From an uncultured Alphaproteobacteria bacterium (lineage in GTDB: Bacteria; Pseudomonadota; Alphaproteobacteria; CAAHEQ01; UBA3637), in the NCBI GenBank assembly GCA_944393195.1, contig CALXZG010000001.1:1-64000 (forward strand): a stretch of DNA of 64,000 nt, read 5' to 3'. Below, one piece after another: positions 56,997 to 64,000 of this stretch (the stretch's first letter is position 1; every line of letters begins with the position of its first letter). A program made the translations under genes and the position numbers. Below the pieces are notes generated by a model. The model saw only the letters and a program-made list of their open reading frames with translations, did no database searches and was not told the origin of the DNA.

Positions 56997-58016
56997 ATGG
57001 AATATGCTCATTCAACATTGCTGATTACAGGCGGAACAGGTTCATTCGGTAATAAAATGGTTCGGTATTTTTTGAAAAATACGGATATTAAAGAAATTCG
57101 TGTTTTTTCGCGGGATGAGGAAAAACAAGACCGCATGCGTACCGAATTAAAAGACGACCGTATCAAATATTTTATCGGTGATATTCGGAACTATGATTCC
57201 GTGGACTATGCCTTAAAAGGTGTGGACTATGTGTTTCACGCTGCGGCTTTGAAGCAAGTTCCGTCCTGCGAATTTTGGCCGATGGAAGCGGTTCGAACCA
57301 ATATCATCGGTGCCGATAACGTGATGACGGCCGCCGTGAATAATCATGTCAAAAATATTGTCGTTTTGTCAACCGACAAAGCTGTCGCGCCGATTAATGC
57401 CATGGGTATGACAAAGGCCATGATGGAAAAATTAATGGTATCCAAAGCTCGCAACACCAATCCTGATGATACGGTTTTATGTGCAACCCGTTATGGGAAT
57501 GTGATGGCTTCGCGCGGATCCGTCATTCCGTTGTTTATTAAACAATGTAAGGCCGGACAACCGTTGACGATTACCAATCCGGATATGACCCGTTTTCTGA
57601 TGAGTCTGGAAGAATCGGTTCGCTTGGTCCTGTTTGCGTTTAACCATGCTCAATCGGGTGATATTTTCGTACAAAAAGCACCGGCCGCGACGATTTTGGA
57701 TTTGGCTGAGGCTGTTCGGGAGATTTTTAATCCGCGGGCGGAAATTAAAATCATCGGAACACGACACGGAGAAAAAGCGCACGAAACGTTGGTCGGCTTT
57801 GAAGAAATGCAAAAAGCCGTTGATATGGGGCAATTTTTTCGGATTCCGATGGACGGGCGGGATTTAAATTATGAAAAATATATGCGTGAAGGAAAAGAAG
57901 TCAACGAAAAACGCGAATATACTTCTTTCAATACGGAACGTTTGGATAAACAAGGCGTCATTGATCGTCTTTTATCCTTGGATTATGTGCAACAGGAATT
58001 AAAACAGGCGGTGTGA
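56997..58016 (+). CDS. CapE/WbjB-like UDP-GlcNAc 4,6-dehydratase (5-epimerising)
   Basis: A 339-aa extended SDR. The NAD motif is ITGGTGSFG, the FlaA1/CapE core is FSRDEEKQDRMRTEL, and VLSTDKAVAPINAMGMTKAMMEK carries an MxxxK instead of the usual YxxxK, a feature of the CapE type. It converts UDP-GlcNAc to a 4-keto-6-deoxy intermediate. With the next genes it fits the route to UDP-N-acetyl-L-fucosamine. Confidence 0.88.
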   Translation: MEYAHSTLLITGGTGSFGNKMVRYFLKNTDIKEIRVFSRDEEKQDRMRTELKDDRIKYFIGDIRNYDSVDYALKGVDYVFHAAALKQVPSCEFWPMEAVRTNIIGADNVMTAAVNNHVKNIVVLSTDKAVAPINAMGMTKAMMEKLMVSKARNTNPDDTVLCATRYGNVMASRGSVIPLFIKQCKAGQPLTITNPDMTRFLMSLEESVRLVLFAFNHAQSGDIFVQKAPAATILDLAEAVREIFNPRAEIKIIGTRHGEKAHETLVGFEEMQKAVDMGQFFRIPMDGRDLNYEKYMREGKEVNEKREYTSFNTERLDKQGVIDRLLSLDYVQQELKQAV

Positions 58017-58017
58017 T

Positions 58018-58857
58018 ATGAAAATAGCGATTTTGGGATGTAACGGAATGTTGGGCAGTATGGTGCGAACCGTTTTTTCGGCGGACGGGTACGATATTGT
58101 CGCGTTGGATCGGGAACACGTGGACGCACAAACGGCAACGGTTACGGATTGGGAAAAGGCTCTTTCCGGTTGCGATTATGTGATTAACTGTATCGGTATT
58201 ATTAAACCCTATATTCATGATGATAATATGGGTGAAGTGAAACGAGCCATAGAGGTTAACTCCTTGTTCCCGATAAAGCTGGATGCGGCGGCGGAACGGA
58301 TCGGTGCCCGTGTGATTCAAATTGCAACGGATTGCGTGTATGACGGCCAACGTGGTCGGTATGTCGAAACGGATAAACATAATGCCATCGATGTGTATGG
58401 TAAAACCAAAAGTTTGGGGGAGGTTGTCAGTCCTCGATTCCTGAATTTACGGTGTTCCATTATCGGGCCTGAAAAACACAATAAGTTTTCTTTTCTGGAA
58501 TGGTTTTTAACACAACCCGACAACGCCACGATTTCCGGCTATCAAAACCATTTTTGGAACGGTGTGACAACATTAACGTTCGCTAAATTATGCCGCGGAT
58601 TAATCCGGAATCGGGGATTTTTCCCCGGCTTTCAACATGTTGTTCCGGCCGATATGATGAGTAAAGCCGCCATGTTGCGCGTTTTTGCCGATGTTTTTAA
58701 TCGTCGCGATATTCATATTTCGGATACAGATGCGCCGGAACGAATAGATCGCACATTGTCGACAATACACCCGACGGTTAATCAACGTCTGTGGCACATG
58801 GCCGGATATGACACTATTCCCACCGTCGCCGATATGATTCACGAATTAAAGCAATAG
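58018..58857 (+). CDS. RmlD/CapF-like NAD(P)-dependent sugar reductase
   Basis: A 279-aa SDR with IAILGCNGMLGSMV, IQIATDCVYDGQ and VYGKTKSLGE (YxxxK). It matches the reductase half of CapF/WbjC and RmlD; the C-terminal cupin domain of full-length CapF is absent. It is expected to act on the keto-sugar made by the preceding enzyme. It starts one base after the preceding stop. Confidence 0.82.
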   Translation: MKIAILGCNGMLGSMVRTVFSADGYDIVALDREHVDAQTATVTDWEKALSGCDYVINCIGIIKPYIHDDNMGEVKRAIEVNSLFPIKLDAAAERIGARVIQIATDCVYDGQRGRYVETDKHNAIDVYGKTKSLGEVVSPRFLNLRCSIIGPEKHNKFSFLEWFLTQPDNATISGYQNHFWNGVTTLTFAKLCRGLIRNRGFFPGFQHVVPADMMSKAAMLRVFADVFNRRDIHISDTDAPERIDRTLSTIHPTVNQRLWHMAGYDTIPTVADMIHELKQ

Positions 58858-58867
58858 GGGATACACC

Positions 58868-59797
58868 ATGACTTCTCCCCGAATTTCTATCGTCCTGCCA
58901 ACGTATAACGGATCCGATTTTTTGTCACAGGCCTTGGACAGTATTCTCAATCAAACCTATGCGGATTTTGAATTGATTATCGTGGATGATACTTCAACGG
59001 ATGAAACACCCCGTATTATCGCCGACTATGCCAAACGGGATAAGCGTATTCGCGTGATACGTAATCCCGAAAATCAACATATTGCCGCCTCCCTCAATAT
59101 CGGATTTAAGACAGCCAAAGGTCAATACCTGACATGGACGAGTGACGATAACCTCTATCGTCCGACGGCATTGGCCGTTATGGTCGATTATTTGGATAAT
59201 CATCCGGAAACAGGGTTGGTGTACACGGATTGGACAAGGCATAATGTTATTGACAGAACCGAACAAACCATGCATTTGGATATGGCCCCGGCGGATATCT
59301 TAAACGGTTGTATCGTCGGCCCCTGTTTTATGTATCGAAAGGATATAGCGCAAACGGTTGGTTCGTATGATTCCACATATCCGTTGGTTCAAGATTACGA
59401 CTATTGGCTACGGTTTTATTTGAAAACCTCATTTGCCTCTATCCCACAGGATTTGTATATCTATCGCCTGCACCCGAAATGCCTGACCGAACGTAAAAGA
59501 CAACAATTATGGCGCGAAACGGACTTGATTTTGCAAAAATATATCCCTCTGTATGTTGAACGGTTTCCGGAATTGTACGAACAATTCGGTTCCCGTTGTC
59601 GCCAAATTGCCTATTTGCGTCACCCGTCAACGACGGCTCTTTCGGATATTCAACAGGATATCGGTCGTCGGGCAACGTACCGTTTTTTGAAAAATGCCTA
59701 TCGAGTTCGGGCTAATCCGCTTTTGTTAAAACATATGGCCGGTTTAGGAATGAAATATCGCGTAAAAGCCTGGCTGTTACATTTGAAAGGAAAATAA
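58868..59797 (+). CDS. family 2 glycosyltransferase
   Basis: A 309-aa GT2 enzyme: ISIVLPTYNGSDFLSQALDS, FELIIVDDTSTDETP, then TWTSDDNLYRP as the DxD equivalent (SDDN). A Trp/Tyr-rich acceptor region follows (VQDYDYWLRFYLKT). Placed between the reductase and the epimerase genes of the sugar pathway. Confidence 0.92.
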   Translation: MTSPRISIVLPTYNGSDFLSQALDSILNQTYADFELIIVDDTSTDETPRIIADYAKRDKRIRVIRNPENQHIAASLNIGFKTAKGQYLTWTSDDNLYRPTALAVMVDYLDNHPETGLVYTDWTRHNVIDRTEQTMHLDMAPADILNGCIVGPCFMYRKDIAQTVGSYDSTYPLVQDYDYWLRFYLKTSFASIPQDLYIYRLHPKCLTERKRQQLWRETDLILQKYIPLYVERFPELYEQFGSRCRQIAYLRHPSTTALSDIQQDIGRRATYRFLKNAYRVRANPLLLKHMAGLGMKYRVKAWLLHLKGK

Positions 59798-59798
59798 C

Positions 59799-60932
59799 AT
59801 GAAAGTCATGACGATTTTGGGAACGCGTCCGGAAATTATTAAACTTTCCCCGACATTAAAAGAGTTGGATCGTTATACCAATCATATTATTGTTCACACG
59901 GGACAAAATTTTGATTACGAATTAAATGACATTTTTTTTCGGGATTTAGATTTGCGCAAGCCGGATTACTTTTTAGATGCAGCCGGTCAAACCCCGGCCG
60001 AAACCATCGGTAATGTGATTGCCAAATCGGACGATGTTATGGCGCGTGAAAAGCCGGATGCCCTTTTGCTGTATGGTGATACCAATTCATGCTTGGCCGT
60101 TATCGCGGCCAAACGCCGTCAAATCCCGGTATTCCATATGGAAGCCGGTAACCGGTGCTTTGATGAACGGGTTCCCGAAGAAATCAATCGTAAAGTGGTT
60201 GACCATCTGTCCGATGTGAATATGGTCTTAACCGAACATGCACGCCGGTATTTGGAAAGGGAAGGGATTCCGCCGGAACGGATTGTTAAAGTCGGTTCTT
60301 CCATGCGGGAAGTTTTGACGGCCGGTATGGATAAAATAACGGCATCGGATATTTTAAAGCGGTTGAATCTGAATCCCAAACAATATTTTGTGGTAAGCGC
60401 TCATCGTGAAGAAGTGGTTGACACTCCGGCGCATATTCGGGATTTAATTCAATCCTTAAATGCGTTGATTAAACAATATGATATACCGATTGTTTTTTCG
60501 ACGCATCCACGGACGCGCAAACGGTTAGAGGCAATGACCGATCTTCACCCTGATTCACGCATTCTTTTTTCCAAACCGTTCGGCTTTTTTGATTACGTCG
60601 CTTTACAACAAAACGCTTTTTGTGTTCTGTCTGATAGCGGTACGATTACCGAGGAAAGTGCCATTCTCGGCTTCCCGGCCGTTACTTTGCGTAACGCCCA
60701 TGAACGTCCGGAAGGAAACGATGCCGGTACCCTTATTATGTGCGGTTATCGACCGGAACGTGTTTTAACGGCTGTTCAAACGGTCGCGGATCAAGTCCGC
60801 CGCCATCCCGAACGGCGTGTTGTATCAGATTATGAGGTTGACCGTGTTTCGGAAAAAGTAGTTCGCCTGATTTTAGGCTATACGGATTATGTGAACGAAA
60901 AAGTCTGGTTTAAACAAAAAACGGATAAATAG
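59799..60932 (+). CDS. UDP-N-acetylglucosamine 2-epimerase-like (CapG/WecB type)
   Basis: A 377-aa non-hydrolysing epimerase: MTILGTRPEIIKLSPTL at the N-terminus, FHMEAGNRCFDERVPEEINR in the active site, and SDSGTITEESAILGFPAVTL for UDP binding. The AGNRCFD form and the CapE and CapF-like neighbours favour the CapG role, epimerising the C2 position to give UDP-L-FucNAc; a WecB role giving UDP-ManNAc is the alternative. Last gene of the operon. Confidence 0.9.
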   Translation: MKVMTILGTRPEIIKLSPTLKELDRYTNHIIVHTGQNFDYELNDIFFRDLDLRKPDYFLDAAGQTPAETIGNVIAKSDDVMAREKPDALLLYGDTNSCLAVIAAKRRQIPVFHMEAGNRCFDERVPEEINRKVVDHLSDVNMVLTEHARRYLEREGIPPERIVKVGSSMREVLTAGMDKITASDILKRLNLNPKQYFVVSAHREEVVDTPAHIRDLIQSLNALIKQYDIPIVFSTHPRTRKRLEAMTDLHPDSRILFSKPFGFFDYVALQQNAFCVLSDSGTITEESAILGFPAVTLRNAHERPEGNDAGTLIMCGYRPERVLTAVQTVADQVRRHPERRVVSDYEVDRVSEKVVRLILGYTDYVNEKVWFKQKTDK

Positions 60933-60965
60933 TCGTCGGCTGAAAGCACCTGTGCGACTGTATTA

Positions 60966-60989
60966 AAAACGCCCCAACAGGGGCGTTTT
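60966..60989. terminator. bidirectional terminator after the glycan operon
   Basis: AAAACGCCCC, loop, GGGGCGTTTT between the convergent epimerase and DUF3126 genes. Confidence 0.88.
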
Positions 60990-60996
60990 CGATTTA

Positions 60997-61218
60997 TTAA
61001 AACCGTTCAATGTCTTCCGGTAAAATGGACATATTCCAATCATATGAAATTTCACCGTCATCATCATTTTTATAAATGACGCCGATAAATTCTTTTCCGA
61101 CATATACCTCTGCCGGCGCATCTTTTCCCTGTCCCGGTTGTACATTAATTTCGGGATTCCAAAACAATTGTTGTAAATAGATTTGTACCTTTTCGTTTTC
61201 TTCCGGTGTCAATGTCAT
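60997..61218 (-). CDS. DUF3126 family protein
   Basis: A 73-aa protein with the family pattern: EENEKVQIYLQQLFWNPEI, then DAPAEVYVGKEFIGVIYKND and DGEISYDWNMSIL. DUF3126 is nearly restricted to alphaproteobacteria and has no known function. Divergent from dus, with 48 bases between starts. Ribosome site AAAGGGA. Confidence 0.88.
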   Translation of the reverse strand: MTLTPEENEKVQIYLQQLFWNPEINVQPGQGKDAPAEVYVGKEFIGVIYKNDDDGEISYDWNMSILPEDIERF

Positions 61219-61266
61219 GATAAATCCCTTTCTTTTTGGTTGACTTTATGTTACTATACAAAAACT

Positions 61267-62235
61267 ATGATCAGGATACAAGAAAAAAATCCATTACCCG
61301 ATAAAATATCTGTCGCCCCGATGCTGGATTGGACGGATCGCCACTTTCGAACCTTTTTACGCCTAATTTGCCGATGTCCTATGTTTTATACGGAAATGGT
61401 GGCCTGTCCCGCGTTGATTTTGGGGAACAGACATCAATTGCTGGCCTATAACAACCCGACGGAAAATCCGTTGATATTACAGGTCGGCGGATCGGAACCC
61501 GCCTTGATGGCCGAATGCGCGCAAATAGCGGAAGAATATGGTTATCAAGGGATTAACATCAACGCCGGTTGTCCCTCTTCCCGGGTACAGGCCGGTCGTT
61601 TCGGCGCTATTTTAATGAAAACCCCCGAAGTTGTTGCCGATTGTGTCGCCGCCATGCGCGCTAAAACACGATTGCCCGTTACCGTAAAAACGCGTATATC
61701 TATGTCCGATGTTGGTGGTGACGGCTTCGAACATCTGTTCCACTTTGCCGATTTAATGGCTCGCGCCGGTTGTCGTCACCTGATCGTTCATGCCCGCCAA
61801 GCCAAACTCAACCTCTCCCCAAAAGATAATCGACAGCGCTTACCCCTCAATTACGACGTGGTTTATCGCTTGAAAAAAAGTTTTCCGGATCTGTTTATTA
61901 CCATTAACGGTAATGTTCTGTCTTTGGATGCCGCCGAATCGCACCTGCAACACGTGGATGGTGTGATGATTGGGCGTTGGGCTTACGGTAATCCATACGC
62001 TTTGTCAGACGTGGATCGCCGCTTTTTCGGGGACACTCATCCCGTCTTGTCCCGCCGAGAGGTTTTGGAGGCTTACCTGCCATATCTGGAACAAAATCAG
62101 GCTTACCTGTCCGTGATAACAACACACTTGCTCGGCCTTTTTCATGGTCAACCGAACGCCAAAGCCTATCGCCAGGCGTTAACAAGTCGTGATTTACCGA
62201 CCATTAAAGCTTTTATCGCCGATTTACCCGAATAA
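61267..62235 (+). CDS. dusA: tRNA-dihydrouridine synthase (DusA-like)
   Basis: A 322-aa FMN enzyme that reduces uridines in the tRNA D-loop. Motifs: ISVAPMLDWTDRHFRTFLRL at the N-terminus, LQVGGSEP, INAGCPSSRVQAGRFGAILM with the catalytic Cys, and HARQAKLNLSPKDNRQ typical of DusA. The ATG at 61267 is in frame with the conserved start but has no ribosome site; TATACA 6-10 bases before it suggests a leaderless transcript (inference). Confidence 0.92.
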   Translation: MIRIQEKNPLPDKISVAPMLDWTDRHFRTFLRLICRCPMFYTEMVACPALILGNRHQLLAYNNPTENPLILQVGGSEPALMAECAQIAEEYGYQGININAGCPSSRVQAGRFGAILMKTPEVVADCVAAMRAKTRLPVTVKTRISMSDVGGDGFEHLFHFADLMARAGCRHLIVHARQAKLNLSPKDNRQRLPLNYDVVYRLKKSFPDLFITINGNVLSLDAAESHLQHVDGVMIGRWAYGNPYALSDVDRRFFGDTHPVLSRREVLEAYLPYLEQNQAYLSVITTHLLGLFHGQPNAKAYRQALTSRDLPTIKAFIADLPE

Positions 62236-62253
62236 CCTCTCGATTGGGTTGTA

Positions 62254-62937
62254 TCACGGTTGAATCATGCGGGAGGCTTTTCGTTGAAACGCTTTTTTGC
62301 GTGCCGGTTTGGCATCGGGATTGATAATTCCCATCGATAGGATGATTTTTAATGCATCATCCACCCGTATATCCAACGGTTGCACCTCTTTTTTCGGCAG
62401 ATAAATTAAAAAGCCGGAGGTCGGGTTCGGAGTCGTCGGCACATATACGCAAACAAGTGCTTCATCCGTCTTTTTTTGAATCTCGTGATACACGGGGCCG
62501 GTCAGGAAAGCAATTGTCCACATTCCTTTTCGCGGATACTCGATTAAGACGGGTTGACGAAAGGCCGTATTTTTACCGCTTCCCAACAATGTTTCGAATA
62601 TTTTGCGGAAAGCATTGTAAATACCCGAAATAATCGGCATGCGCACAATAATGGCCCGCCCGATTTGGACAAAAGCCTGTCCGACAAAATTGGCCGTCAT
62701 CATGCCGACAAGGATTAAAAAAGCCAGTAACAAAACAACGCCGAGTCCGGGCAATCCATAGGGCAGGTACGTTTCCGGATTGTATTTTTCGGGAATTAAC
62801 GCCGTCACATGATTATCGATATATAGGAATAGTTGAACGGCTAAATAAAAAGTAATTGCCACCGGTGCCGTTACTAAAATGCCTGTAAATAAATAAGTTT
62901 TTAATGTTCTTTTATTTTTGGCGTTTCTTTTTTTCAT
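62254..62937 (-). CDS. DUF502 family membrane protein
   Basis: A 227-aa protein with two N-terminal helices (TYLFTGILVTAPVAITFYLA and PGLGVVLLLAFLILVGMM). The DUF502 core follows: RMPIISGIYNAFRKIFETLL, then FLTGPVYHEIQ and VYVPTTPNPTSGFLIYLP. An inner-membrane protein of unknown role. Divergent from rplU. Confidence 0.9.
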   Translation of the reverse strand: MKKRNAKNKRTLKTYLFTGILVTAPVAITFYLAVQLFLYIDNHVTALIPEKYNPETYLPYGLPGLGVVLLLAFLILVGMMTANFVGQAFVQIGRAIIVRMPIISGIYNAFRKIFETLLGSGKNTAFRQPVLIEYPRKGMWTIAFLTGPVYHEIQKKTDEALVCVYVPTTPNPTSGFLIYLPKKEVQPLDIRVDDALKIILSMGIINPDAKPARKKAFQRKASRMIQP

Positions 62938-63018
62938 GACTTTTGGATCCTTTCGCCCCTTGAAGATAAAATAAGTTGCCCCAAATGTCCAGAAAAAAGA
63001 ATTCTTTTATTTTTTCGC

Positions 63019-63047
63019 TTGACATTGCCCGAAAAATGCTGTATAAG
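63019..63047 (+). promoter_or_regulatory. sigma70-type promoter of rplU-rpmA
   Basis: TTGACA, 17 bases, TATAAG, 36 bases before the rplU ATG. Confidence 0.8.
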
Positions 63048-63083
63048 CATAACCCTATTTTGTATCAGTAAAGGGATAAGAAC

Positions 63084-63383
63084 ATGTTTGCAGTAATTAA
63101 AACGGGCGGAAAACAATACAAAGTTCAAAAAGACTCCGTCATTATTGTTGAAAAATTGGCGGGCGAAGCCGGCACAAAGGTTTCTTTTGATGAAGTTTTG
63201 ATGGCCGGTGATAAGGTCGGAACGCCGGTTGTGGCCGGTGCCTCCGTTTCCGGTGAAATCGTGCGTCAAACACGCGGTGAAAAGGTCATTATCTTTAAAA
63301 AGATTCGCCGTCATGGGTATAAACGGAAACAAGGTCATAAACAAGATTTGACAATCGTCAAAATCACGGATATTAAGGCCTAA
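63084..63383 (+). CDS. rplU: 50S ribosomal protein L21
   Basis: A 99-aa protein with [20 protein letters not shown] and [20 protein letters not shown], the L21 signature. It binds 23S rRNA in the large subunit. First gene of the rplU-rpmA pair. Confidence 0.97.
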   Translation: MFAVIKTGGKQYKVQKDSVIIVEKLAGEAGTKVSFDEVLMAGDKVGTPVVAGASVSGEIVRQTRGEKVIIFKKIRRHGYKRKQGHKQDLTIVKITDIKA

Positions 63384-63403
63384 GGGTATAAGGAGAAAGA
63401 AAA

Positions 63404-63661
63404 ATGGCACATAAAAAAGCTGGTGGTAGCACAAGAAACGGCCGTGATTCCGAAGGACGCCGTTTGGGATTGAAAAAATCCGGTGGTCAATCCGTTATTG
63501 CGGGTAACATTATTGTCCGTCAACGCGGTACGGTGTACTGTGCGGGTGATAACGTCGGTATGGGAAAAGATCATACTTTGTTCGCAACGGCCGACGGTGT
63601 TGTGGCGTTCAAGCGGAAAAAAGACGATAAAGTTTTTGTTTCTGTCGTGGCGGGCGCTTAA
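63404..63661 (+). CDS. rpmA: 50S ribosomal protein L27
   Basis: An 85-aa protein with [20 protein letters not shown] at the N-terminus, which reaches the peptidyl transferase centre, and [27 protein letters not shown] precedes the ATG. obgE, the usual next gene, is not here. Confidence 0.97.
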   Translation: MAHKKAGGSTRNGRDSEGRRLGLKKSGGQSVIAGNIIVRQRGTVYCAGDNVGMGKDHTLFATADGVVAFKRKKDDKVFVSVVAGA

Positions 63662-63680
63662 TTAACCGTTCAATGTATTA

Positions 63681-63706
63681 TAAAACCCTGCATGCGCGGG
63701 GTTTTA
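63681..63706 (+). terminator. terminator of rplU-rpmA
   Basis: TAAAACCC and GGGTTTTA arms around TGCATGCGCG, then a T-rich run. Confidence 0.8.
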
Positions 63707-63797
63707 TTTTTTTGCCATTCCCTATAAAACGCCATTCTCTATAATTTTACGTCATCCTTGCGTAAGCGGGAATCTTTTAACCATCCCATAAGTAATC

Positions 63798-63990
63798 CGT
63801 CATCCCCGACCTGATCGGGGATCTCATGACCATCTTACACTCTTTCAATTCCAACATCCGCTTGTCGGTGGCGACTTCCGCTGCCTTGGCGCGCGGTGTT
63901 TCATTGCTTTGCGCATCAAAACTTGCCACCGGCAATTTTTGATTTACGCAGTATCCCCGCACAAGCGGGGATCTTTTAACATATCACCAC
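63798..63990 (-). repeat. composite repeat element, copy 2
   Basis: The reverse complement of 63798-63907 is almost identical to 14237-14347 (REP palindrome plus the core encoding NETPRAKAAEVATDKRMLEL). The outer part (63908-63990) has a hairpin with TCAAAAATTGCC and GGCAAGTTTTGA arms and a GATCCCCGCTTGTGCGGGG palindrome. This is the same layout as copy 1, though the hairpin arms differ in sequence. In this copy the frame stays open from 63962 to 63777, but no ribosome site is present, so I do not call it a gene. Confidence 0.7.
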
Positions 63991-64000
63991 ACAAAAAACA

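Noticed and set aside
62934-63434. Long minus-strand open frame opposite rplU and the start of rpmA
   Set aside because: It is the shadow of two unmistakable ribosomal protein genes, has no ribosome site, and its sequence resembles no protein.
63777-63962. 61-aa minus-strand frame in the terminal repeat as a gene
   Set aside because: It spans two REP palindromes, lacks a ribosome site, and the homologous core at 14237-14347 is closed by an early stop.

Overview
This is a chromosomal window of about 45% GC from an alphaproteobacterium. The markers are HemY and a mitofilin-like protein side by side, a DUF3126 protein, divergent bamE and DUF177, and the tig-clpP-clpX-lon-hup order. A single-chain pyruvate:ferredoxin oxidoreductase points to an anaerobic or fermentative life. 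Homopolymer tracts, REP-like repeats and Cys-rich surface proteins suggest a host-associated, possibly gut-dwelling, uncultured lineage. The exact taxon is inference.

Layout. 1-3.1 kb: a type IV pilin-like protein with a lectin-like C-terminal domain, followed by a broken diversity-generating-retroelement (DGR) reverse transcriptase and a repeat protein. 3.1-11.4 kb: bamE, DUF177, then rpmH-rnpA-yidD-yidC-engB-mnmE-mnmG. 11.4-14.5 kb: a small operon (micropeptide, 91-aa protein, LuxR-type HTH), then a second pilin-like gene behind an invertible-looking promoter region, a candidate small RNA and repeats. 14.5-25 kb: nifJ, a degenerate trypsin-like lipoprotein, dapF, tRNA-Asp, glk, a GlmU-type nucleotidyltransferase and ptsP. 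25-28.4 kb: tRNA-Glu, a metallothionein/CDF/CsoR-family metal operon, a glycosyltransferase and slyX. 28.4-36.3 kb: a third pilin-like gene with its own switch, obgE-rsfS, pheST, and a gutted fourth pilin locus that keeps the switch, the start codon and the downstream small RNA. 36.5-43.2 kb: tRNA-Val, hup, lon, clpX, clpP, tig, tRNA-Leu. 43.2-52 kb: prfC, hemY/mitofilin, DNA glycosylase, a phosphodiesterase and unknowns. 52-61 kb: a nine-gene surface-glycan operon with six glycosyltransferases and a CapE/CapF/CapG-like set predicted to make UDP-N-acetyl-L-fucosamine. 61-64 kb: DUF3126, dus, DUF502, rplU-rpmA and a repeat.

The most notable content is a dispersed, apparently phase-variable pilin-like adhesin family. 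Three loci carry paired 31-32 bp dyads (TGTAACA...TGTTACA) flanking roughly 85-130 bp. Between two of them (12.4 kb and 35.8 kb) the enclosed segment is in opposite orientation, with the inner half-sites swapped, as expected from site-specific inversion. Two of the loci are followed by a copy of a structured RNA candidate with its own promoter. Further variation may come from a G9 tract inside one pilin gene, from a G15 tract between two glycosyltransferases whose +1 slip would fuse them in frame, and from a decayed DGR next to the first pilin gene. No recombinase gene is visible in the window.
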